A DNA stretch of 64,000 nucleotides, from NCBI GenBank assembly GCA_038277395.1, contig CM076193.1:142961813-143025812 (forward strand), in the 5' to 3' direction. The translations under genes were made by a program, and so were the position numbers. Position 1 is the stretch's first letter. The number at the start of each line of letters is the position of its first letter. The DNA is from Dryocosmus kuriphilus. Its lineage: Eukaryota; Arthropoda; Insecta; Hymenoptera; Cynipidae. Positions 55,817-64,000 of this stretch are shown one piece after another. The notes beneath the pieces are model-generated. The model searched no databases. It saw only the letters and a program-made list of their open reading frames with translations, and was not told where the DNA came from.

Positions 55817-57650
55817 GAGGCGCATGAATATTCCCCAAATTCCATGTGACATAACTTTCATTTGATCGTAAATTAAGTAACCGAATGACCATTCGCGATA
55901 ATTTTTACTTATCCGAATTGCCAATTAATCTTGTTATTTCCCCGATTTGTCACTAACCATAATTTTCATTAGCCCGAATTTTTATTTGACATAATTTTCC
56001 AATTTCAGGAGGCTTTTTCACCATAATATTCATTTTTCCTAATTTTCATTTAATCTAACTTCTATTTTTACTAATTTTCATGTGTTATAAATTTTCATTT
56101 TTCCGAATTACCACATAACCTAATTTTTATTTGCACGAATCTTCATTTGTCATAAAATCTATCTACAATAATTTTTGATTAAACTAATCATCACTTATCC
56201 TAATTGTCATGGAACATAATTATTATTTGGTGAAATTTGGATATGACCTCAGTTTTATTCTTGTGACTTATTACCATTTGCTATAATTTTTATTTTTCCT
56301 AATTTGAATATAACCTAATTTCTAGTTTTTCTAATAGTCATTTATTCTAATTTTTATTGATTCGAAACTTCGTTTCTTATAGTTAACATATTCTCAAACA
56401 TCCGTATGGCATAATTTATATTTCACCGAATTATCATTTATTATAATTTTTGCTTTCCATAATTTTCATTTAACCTATTGTTTGTGTTTGCGAACTGTCA
56501 TTTGGCATATCATGCATGTCACATAAATTCCATTTGTCCTACATGATTTCCGGTCAATTACTAAGTCGTTTTTTCCCATCTAGTTGTATTTAGTATGGTC
56601 GGTAAGGCAGGTGAAGATGACGATGTGAAGCACTTTTTAGGATATCAAATAATTTTGGCGCAAAATTCAAATAAGAAATCTGTATAAGGTTCACGTACTT
56701 TTCAGCTTTAAAATTACCATTGTTTCAAAATGCAGTATTAAAGCAATGGCAATTTTAAAGTTGGAAACTACGTTAACCTTACACAGATGTCTTATTTGAA
56801 TTTCGCGCCTACATTACTTGATATCCTAGGAAGTGCTTCACAGCGCCATTTTCACATGCCTTCCCGACCATATTAAATACACCTAGATGGGAAACAATGA
56901 CTTAAAAATTGACCGGAAATCATGTAGGACAAATGGAATTTATGTGGCATGCATGTAATGTCAAATGACAGTTCGCAAACATAAACAATAGGTTATATGA
57001 AAATTACGGAAAATAAAAATTATGATAAATAATAATTCGGTGAAATAGAAATTAGGCCATACGGAAGTTCAAGAATATGGCAACTATGACAAACGAAAAC
57101 TCGGATCAATAAAAATTAGAGTAAATGACTAATAGAAAAACTAAAAACTAGGTTATATATTCAAATTAGGAAAAATAAAAATTATAGGAAATGGTAATAA
57201 GACGCGAGAATAAAACTGAAGTCATATTCAAATTTGATCAAATAATAATTATGTTGCATGACAATTGAGATAAGTGATTACTGGTTTAATCCAAAATTAT
57301 TGTAGATAGACATTATGACGATTAGAGATTCGTGTAAATAAAAATTAGGTTATATGGTAATTTGGAAAAATGAAAATTATAGTACATGAAAATTTGTAAA
57401 AATAGAAGTCAGAATAAACAAAAATTGAAAAATGAATATTATGGTGAAAAGCCTTATGAAATTGGAAAATTATTTCAAATAAAAATTTGGATCAATGAAA
57501 ATTATGTTCGTGACAAATCGGAGAAATAACACTAAGGTTAGTTGTCAATTCCGATAAGTAAAAATAATGGCGATTGGGCATTCGGTTACTTGATTTTCGA
57601 TCAAATGAAAGTTATATCACGTGGACTTTGGGGAATGTTCATAGGCGTCC
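55817..57650. mobile_element. Foldback element with repeat-built arms
   Basis: 1.83 kb with two ~910-base inverted arms meeting near 56,735. The outer ends are GGAGGCGCATGAATATTCCC and, on the complement, GGACGCCTATGAACATTCCC. The arms are largely variants of TAATTTTCATTTGNCC repeated every 20-25 bases, as in Foldback-type elements. The innermost 150 bases per arm are GC-richer. The flanks AGAATTTG (55,809-55,816) and AGGATTTG (57,651-57,658) suggest an 8-bp target duplication. The sister arm of the host palindrome shows the uninterrupted site. No gene. Confidence 0.82.
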
Positions 57651-57886
57651 AGGATTTGTCTGGCATTAATGCTTAAAAAGTTATAAACAATTTTTTGCAA
57701 AAAAATGCAATTCTTTCGACTAAAAAAATATTTTCGATCTAGAATTTGTGTATGAAAGCGGTAATATACGCATCTTTTTACGGACACAAAAGTGTTTTCG
57801 AGTCATAAACTTACAGATAGGTGGGGTCCGGAATAAAAAATTCAGCATGGTGATGTCCAAAATGGCGTCCGAAATAAAATTTTTTT

Positions 57887-59086
57887 ACATTCTCATCAGA
57901 GAAGGCATTAGATTTATGCAAAATTTGACTTTCGTGGATTTCATGAAATCTCAAGGTTTTGAGACCTCCTGAATCCGAAAAAAACGGTTTTTACGACGGT
58001 GTCTGTCTGTCTGTTGTCGTTGTCGTCGTTGTTGTCGTCGTCGGAGTATGTTCCCACGATAACTTTCAAAGGACTCATCGGATTGGAGTGCGCTTTAGTA
58101 CACTTTTTTAAGGGGTAAAAAGAAAGGACGAGTTCGTTAACCAGCGGTTTTTGACCAACGGTTATGGTTTTATCCATCAAAAACGGTTGTCACAAAAAGA
58201 AATCCATTTTCCGGCTAAACTATGAGAGATAAAAAAAATATAAGAAAGTAAAACTGTTCACCTTGAAAAAATATACAAATTTTGTCTTAACTGTTTTTGG
58301 ATAATATGAACGGTTTTTGATTTAATCAAGAAAACTCTATTAAAATTAAAAAATTTTGGTTTTCCGCCAAAATATTCAAGATAAAAAAAAATTTCAAAGA
58401 ACAAAGTTGATCAATTTAAAAAGGTCTACAAATTTCGTATTAACCATTTTTTGATAAAATGCACGGTTCTTGTTTTAATCGATAAAACGTTATTAAAAAT
58501 TAAAAATTTCAAATTTCCTGCCAAACTATGGAAGATACGGAAAAATAATAATAAACAAAGTTGTGCACCTCAAAAAGATCTACAAATTTGCTTTCTATCA
58601 TTTTTTTGAGCAGACGCGTAGTTTTTTAGTTATTCGTGAAATATGTTATGAAATATAAAGAAAACCACTTTTCAGCAAAACTGTGCAAGATATGAGAAAA
58701 TATTAACAAGCAGAATTCTTCACCTTGGAAAGAGCTACAAAATTTATTTATAAGACTCATCGTTTTACTTTTAAGAATCGAAATTCTCTATTGTGAAAAT
58801 TTGGAAAATCACTAAAAAACTTTACCAATCTACAATGTGTTTTAAAAAAAATGTAATTATCGAGCGCGAAGTGCGAGTGTCATGATGAGAATGTATTCCT
58901 TAAGGGCGATAGAGCCTTAAGTAGAATAATTTCTTTTGTAATTTTTAATTTAAAGGTGTATACGATCCATAAACACCGAGCGCGAAGCGCGAGTGCCGAC
59001 AGACGCGCGCCCTAGGCCCGCTCATACTTCGCGCGCGGCGCGGCGCGCAAAGCGCGCGATGAGAATATGCCCGCGAAGCGGGCGGA
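57887..59086 (+). mobile_element. Hairpin-terminated 1.2-kb element, copy 2
   Basis: Same order as copy 1 (28,854-30,085): ACATTCTCATCAGAGAAGG start, GTC/GTT triplet run (about 58,014-58,043), four ~155-base repeats (58,200-58,800) and a GC hairpin cluster ending GCCCGCGAAGCGGGC then GGA. Seven T flank each side. The host palindrome's other arm reads AAATAAAATCTCTTTTGATA at the corresponding point, so both ends are fixed independently by the empty site. The copies are roughly 85-90% alike by eye. The minus-strand frame starting MMDKTITVGQKPLVNELVL is also present (58,180 down), with a diverged C-terminus. Confidence 0.85.
58863..59085 (+). repeat. Cluster of GC-rich hairpins, copy 2
   Basis: GAGCGCGAAGTGCGAG near 58,863, GAGCGCGAAGCGCGAG near 58,979, a CCCTAGG-centred palindrome near 59,010, a CGCGCGCGGCGCGGCGCGC run near 59,030 followed by an AAGCGCGCG, and GCCCGCGAAGCGGGC at 59,069-59,083. 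Compared with copy 1, one hairpin is missing and one is expanded. Confidence 0.85.
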
Positions 59087-60289
59087 TTTTTTTGGATAAA
59101 CTTTAGGACGCTGTAGCTTAAAAAGTATGAGCTATTTCAAAAAATTCTAAAACTGAAGAGTTCTTGGAATTCATCGAGAAATACACTGGATTAAAAAAAA
59201 ATTTTTGGTTATATTTTGAAAAATTTATTTAAATTTTTTGAAAATTTGATAAAATTAACGAAAATTTGTGAAAACATTCTAACATATTCTTTGATAAATT
59301 CTAAGGATTTTTCATTCTTTGCAATTTTTCCCGAAAGTTGATCGTTTTCGAGGAAAAAAATCTCAAATGTTATATTTATGCATGTATATCCTGAATCACG
59401 GTTTATTTGACAATTATTTTGAAAAAATCCTAAAATGTTATAATTCGAAGTATAATTGCCATTTAATAGTCCTCCCTAAGATTTTCAACGGTGATATTGA
59501 TCAATGGCTAACGGAATTTATGAAAATTCTTTTTTTTTTCATAATGAATATACATACATTCAGAACTTTTATATACAATACATTTCTGGAATACATTATA
59601 TAGAAAGTTTAGGATTTTTTCCATCGAAAGCGATCAACTTTTGGGAAACATTTCGGAGAATAATGCTTATAATTTATTAGAGAATATGTTAGAATTTTTT
59701 GAGAAATTTTTGTGAATTTTTTTAAATTCTCAAAAAATTTAAATAACAAATTTTTCAAAATGTCACCAAAAAATCTGAAAAAATTTCAGTGTATTTCTCG
59801 ATGAATTCTAAGAACTTTTCATTCTCTGAATTTTTTCTAAAATAACTCATGTTTTTTAAGCTACAGCGTCCTGAAGTTTATCAAAAGAGATTTTATTTCG
59901 GACGCCATTTTGGGGACCACCATGTTGAATTTTTTATTCCGTGTCCCATCTATCTTTAAGTTTATGACTCGAGAACACTTTTCAATCCGTAAAAGGATGT
60001 GTATATTAACGGTTTCATATAAAAATTTTAGATCAACAATATTGTTTATTCGAGAAAATGGCATTTTTTGCAAAAAATTCATTATAACTTTTTAAGCGTT
60101 AATGATAGAAGATTACTGATACCATATTTTGAAAGAGAATAAAATTTTACATCGGATATCATGTTTGCTATTTTTTTTTAAATACAAATAATGTGAAAAA
60201 AAAAACTGGATGAAGATTTAGTGAAAATTGACGACATTTGGGACTTAATGGGTTAATGAGAAAAAACACTATTTATTCAATTATATTCA

Positions 60290-61080
60290 GCGTATTCGCT
60301 GTATCTTCTAATCTCAGAGGTCACAGGACAAAAACAAGAGGTCAGAGGTCAAAAGTAAAAGATCAAATATCATAGTACAAAGGTTATAGGTAAAAGATGA
60401 GAGGTCATATCTCAAAACATATGAGGTCAAAAGTGTGATAAATAGGTTGGAAGTCAAATGTCAGGGGTCAAATGTTACAGATAAAAAGCCAGTGTTTAGA
60501 GATCGAATGTGGGAGGTCAAAGTTCAAAGTTTAAACTTCAAATATTAGACGTGGGAGGTCATATATCAAAGGTCGGAAATCATGGATCAGAATAAAATGT
60601 AAAAGGTCAAAGACAAAAGGTCAAAAGTGGAAAGCCGAAGGACAGATTCCAAGAGTCAAAAGTAAAAGATGTGATAAATATGTCAGACATTATGTCAAAC
60701 GGCAGGGATAAAGGTCATAGTTAAAAGTGAAACGCGAAAGATTAGAGGTCAGAGATCATATATCAAAGGTCAGGAGTGGAAAGTCAGGGTTAAGCGTGAA
60801 TGGTTAAAGAATAGAAGTCAGAGGTCAAAAGTGAAAGGTCAATGTTCAGATTTTAAAAGCTAAATGTAAAGGATGAGAGGTCAAATATGTGATAAAAATA
60901 CCAGACGTTATATGTCAAGGGTCACAGTCAGAAGGCCAGCGTTTAAAGGCCGAATACGAGTGGTCATAGATGAGAATTCAAAATTTAAAAGTGACACGTG
61001 AGAGGTCACCTGTCCACCGGTCAGAAGTCTAGGGTCAGGGTCAAGCGTGAAAGATCAAAGGTCATGGACCAAAGTTCTCC
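60290..61080 (+). repeat. AGGTCA-rich degenerate array
   Basis: AGGTCA occurs about 17 times in 790 bases, with many one-base variants (AAGTCA, GGGTCA, AGATCA), all on the plus strand. A longer unit is visible: GTGATAAATA then a CAGAC(A/G)TTATGTCAA-type phrase near 60,436, 60,671 and 60,889, a period of about 220-235. AGGTCA is the half-site bound by many nuclear receptors. Function here is not shown. Confidence 0.8.
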
Positions 61081-61949
61081 TTCTCTATTTCACTTATTCG
61101 CACCTACCTTGCTCATTTTAAATACGGTAAAATCATTAAAATCTTAAATGATTCAAAATCTTTCATCGTAAAATTTCATTACATATCATCAATTAGATTA
61201 CATTATCTATACGCATGACATCATTATTCCATTATTATACATGACAAGCTGCGAAAAAAGACGATTAAACAAGATAATAGAAACTGAAGTGAGTACTCTG
61301 CTCCTCATATTGCATCGTGTCTCCCACAAATGGATCTAGAATGAAAAGCGGGATGAATCCGAATGGGATTCTCGATACGAAAATGGCTATCTCGCTATTC
61401 CAGTCACGAGGGAGTGTTACGGACAAGAGGAACTGGAAATCGGATATGCACTAGGTGGGTTTGGTTTTGTCTGGTGGAGTTGATTTACCACGGGACAATA
61501 ACGTCTTCGTTTTAATAACCAAGCGCGCGTCAATCGATGCGAGAGGGTTATTACCGATCTCGCAATCAAGGTTTTCCAGTGTATGAGTTACAGTCTTGTT
61601 AACAGCGTATATCTCTCACCTCTCTTTGTCACTCTGCGTTGATTCGTAATCATGTATATCGCGCTCTTTGTCACTCTGTATCGATTTGCGCTGCACGATC
61701 CTGTAACTTTCTACTATTTACTACCGTTGCTATTCATTACGATACGTGTTGTTATTACCTTTATGAGTCATAAAATTCGCGTAAGTTCTTTACAACCGGC
61801 GTATTTTTTAATACTTTTATGATACCAGTTCTGTGACATCGAGTCAGGAGGAGTTAAACTTTTCTTTACGACTCTCATATGGTGTATTATTTTATTTCAC
61901 TTCTGGTCTATAGGCGAATAAAATATAATTGTGATTTATATTGTGCATC
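61081..61949. other. No recognised gene
   Basis: Mixed-composition sequence without repeats or long frames. It could be unique host DNA. Nothing more can be said from the sequence alone. Confidence 0.4.
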
Positions 61950-62111
61950 TACGAGGTGTGGTCAAAAATTAAGGTGACTTTTTGAATTTCGCTGGATGCG
62001 TACAGTCGATATTCGTTTTCTTTTTTTCTTATGTTGGTACACTCGTCCCAAACATATGTGCACAGTTTCAGCTATATAGCATTTTTTGTTTTTTTATAAG
62101 AGGCATAAAGG

Positions 62112-62457
62112 AATGGAATGGAATGGAAGCTTCTAATGTGTCCCCTGAGGGTTTACATTGTTTTTTGTATTTCTCCACTATTCCTTTGCACACGCCCCAC
62201 TCACATACTTTGGTGGTCGGAGGGGGACCTACAGTTTAAGGTGGGTTCCGAACCACCAAGAACAACGGCTTAAAGTACTTAGAGAACCTTTTTCTCTAGA
62301 GGTACCGGCGCCACGATATACCGGAGATGAACAAACTCCCTTGCTAGGCAAGTGTTCACCGCGTGTGCCGCCGAGGTTCTTCCAGAGTGCTAGGCGGGAA
62401 TGGAACCCGCAAGCCGAAGGAGTGGGTATAAAGGCCTACACGCCTTAGCCCCCACGA
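62112..62457 (-). mobile_element. tRNA-like SINE in mariner copy C
   Basis: A 346-base insert is flanked by the exact 11-bp duplication AGGCATAAAGG (62,101-62,111 and 62,458-62,468). Read on the minus strand, it starts with a tRNA-like head: an A-box-like GGCTAAGGCG near 62,440-62,450 and a B box GGTTCCATTCC at 62,397-62,407. It ends in an (ATTCC)n tail (62,112-62,128). It would be transcribed by RNA polymerase III and copied by a partner LINE. The tRNA of origin is not determined. Confidence 0.82.
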
Positions 62458-62513
62458 AGGCATAAAGGTTAGAAGTGTTTTGCGTGCTCGGCGATTTTCT
62501 GCTATCGAAAAAA

Positions 62514-63451
62514 ATGGATCAAGGAATTTGCAACCAATTTTGTGTAAAAAATGGAATTAAGTGCTCCAAAACACTTGAAATGTTGACAGTGGTATACGGG
62601 GAGTGTACTCTGAGTTAAAAAAATGTTTATAAGTGGTACACGCTTTTTCGGAAAAAAGGCCGAGAAGATGTTAATGATGAAGCTCGCCCTGGACGTCCCA
62701 GCACGTCAACAACTGATGACAACATTGAAGAAGTGAAGAAAATAGTGTTGGCGAATCGTCGAATTACCATTAGAGAAGTTGCTGATGATGTTGGCATCTC
62801 GTTTGGCTCGTGCAAAGCAATTTTAGTGGACATTTTGGGATCATAACAGATGATGAAACTTGGGTATATGGTTATGACGTCGAAGCTAAGGCTCAATCGT
62901 CCCAGTGGAAGCATTATGGATCACCAAGACCAAAAAAAGCACGCCAAGTTCGATCAAATGTCAAGGTTTTGCTTACCGTTTTCTTCGATTATCATGGCGT
63001 AGTGCATCAGGAGTTCTTACCACAAGGTCGTAAAGTTAATAAAGATACCTTGAAGTTATGCGCCGTTTGCGTGAAGCAATACGAAAAAAAAAACGTTCAG
63101 AATTGTGGAAAAAACCAGTCATGGTTATTGCACCACGATAATGCGCCAGCTCACACGTCATTGCTTGTTCGTAATGTTTTGGCCAATAACAACACCATAA
63201 TCATGCCTCAGCCACCGTATTCACCAGATTTGGCTCCCTGCGACTTTTTACTGTTTCCAAAACTGAAAAGACCCATGAAAGGAAGACGTTTTGCGACGAG
63301 TGAGGAGATAAAGACCGCATCGCTGGAAGAGCTGAAGGCTATACCAAAAAGTGCTTATCAGAAATGCTTTGAGGATTGGAAAAGGCGCTGGCACAAATGT
63401 ATTACATCCGAGGGGGATTACTTTGAAGGGGACAACATCAATATTAATTGA
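62514..63451 (+). pseudogene. mariner transposase, broken (copy C)
   Basis: Starts MDQGICNQFCVKNGIKCSKT at 62,514. Breaks include a stop after GECTLS (about 62,617), an insertion giving FRKKGRED, a deletion between AILVDILG and the catalytic part (about 62,838) and a frameshift at KVNKDTLKL (about 63,045) that is corrected by KNQSWLLHH. The longest open part is 62,810-63,451. The core has ITDDETWVYGYD, HHDNAPAHTS and YSPDLAPCDFLLF, so all three aspartates remain and the third region is better kept than in copy B. Non-functional. Confidence 0.92.
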
Positions 63452-63510
63452 CAAATAAGTACTTTTTGATAAAAATAAAAAGTCACCTTACTTTTTGATC
63501 AAACCTCGTA

Positions 63511-64000
63511 TAAGACATCCATTTATTTAAGAAATCTCCAATGACGATAGTTATCTCACCTTACAGTTGAATAATCTTTAAAATAGTTTATAAAAAACGA
63601 GAGAAATTAACACATTGTTAGATATAACTTTACAAGAAAAAATATGTCTGTAATTAAAACAAAAGACTGGTTAAATTTTGAATTGTTTATTTAATATTAT
63701 CTATTTGGAATTTTGTGTTTTTTCTTTCGCTTTAGAAAATAATCGTGATTTTGATTCATTCTTTATCATTGATAGTCTATTGATAGTCTATTTTGATCTT
63801 TAAAGTATTATCTAGAATTTTATTAAGATTGATCTTCTTAAAAAACACAGTTGACCTTTTATGAAAATATTGTTCATTAAGTAATTTAGAAATGTATAAC
63901 AATCTACTTACCTAGCTTATTTCTAGCTAATTTTTAATCAGATTCATCTGAAAATAACTATTGCAGGTAATATTTTAATGAAAAAATAAGCCTTCATTGA
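63511..64000. other. No recognised gene
   Basis: AT-rich flank to the end of the window, with TTGATAGTCTAT repeated at about 63,770-63,790. Confidence 0.4.

Larger units (their letters stand above)
55677..60252. mobile_element. TTAA-flanked palindrome with two nested insertions
   Basis: The ends are ACCATTGAGTCTCAAATGTC and, on the complement, CCCATTAAGTCCCAAATGTC, flanked by TTAA (55,673-55,676 and 60,253-60,256). CCC ends plus TTAA fit piggyBac. The arms converge near 59,485. The right arm (59,585-60,252) is continuous. The left arm is cut at about 55,817 by a foldback element and at about 57,880 by the hairpin element. Subtracting both leaves about 1.5 kb without genes. Confidence 0.82.
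61952..63508 (+). mobile_element. mariner copy C, carrying a SINE
   Basis: Ends CGAGGTGTGGTCAAAAATTA and, inverted, TGATCAAACCTCG, flanked by TA (61,950-61,951 and 63,509-63,510). It is the same family as copies A and B. The 5' untranslated part is split by a 346-base SINE, and about 110 bases of the transposase are deleted near 62,838. Its TIRs differ from each other more than those of copy B. Confidence 0.93.

Overview
The window looks like AT-rich, gene-poor arthropod nuclear DNA, most probably from an insect and perhaps a hymenopteran (weak inference). The reasons are the mix of element families: Penelope-like, vertumnana/irritans-type mariner, another IS630-Tc1-mariner element, Merlin, TTAA-flanked palindromic elements, a Gypsy-type solo LTR candidate and tRNA-like retroposons. 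Simple repeats and decayed minisatellites fill the gaps. I found no convincing host protein gene, rRNA, tRNA or CRISPR array. Every recognisable coding region belongs to a transposable element and nearly all are broken.

Layout. 0-3.6 kb: a small inverted-repeat element and a GATAGTTTTC-type degenerate repeat. 3.6-11 kb: a ~320-bp satellite unit holding a 4-kb head-to-head Penelope-like insertion with a 13-bp target duplication, then a Merlin transposase split by a poly(A) retroposon. 11.9-13.5 kb: a second GATAGTTTTC array. 15.2-17.75 kb: a TA-flanked Tc1/mariner-type element with a decayed transposase. 18-24.5 kb: purine-rich tracts, a TTAA-flanked MITE and another minisatellite. 25.8-30.1 kb: a near-perfect 61-bp hairpin, AT-rich filler and the first copy of an unusual 1.2-kb element ending in a cluster of GC-rich hairpins. 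30.3-36 kb: an 82-bp minisatellite block, a TA-flanked MITE and a 1.2-kb solo LTR candidate with 120-bp internal repeats. 36-44 kb: a dispersed TGAGGGAATGA motif, a TTAA-flanked palindrome carrying a deleted mariner, and a near full-length mariner. 44-54 kb: a TIR element, pyrimidine- and purine-rich tracts with C35 and G27 runs, and a GC-rich block of 162-bp repeats. 55.7-60.3 kb: a TTAA-flanked palindrome holding two later insertions, a foldback element and the second copy of the 1.2-kb hairpin element. 60.3-61.1 kb: an AGGTCA-rich array. 61.95-63.5 kb: a third mariner carrying a tRNA-like SINE.

The genes do not form a pathway. The window records repeated nested transposition, and in three places the undisturbed arm of a palindrome or tandem repeat preserves the empty site. 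Boundaries of three insertions can therefore be read without an outside genome. The best candidate for an undescribed element is the hairpin-terminated repeat at 28,854-30,085 and 57,887-59,086.
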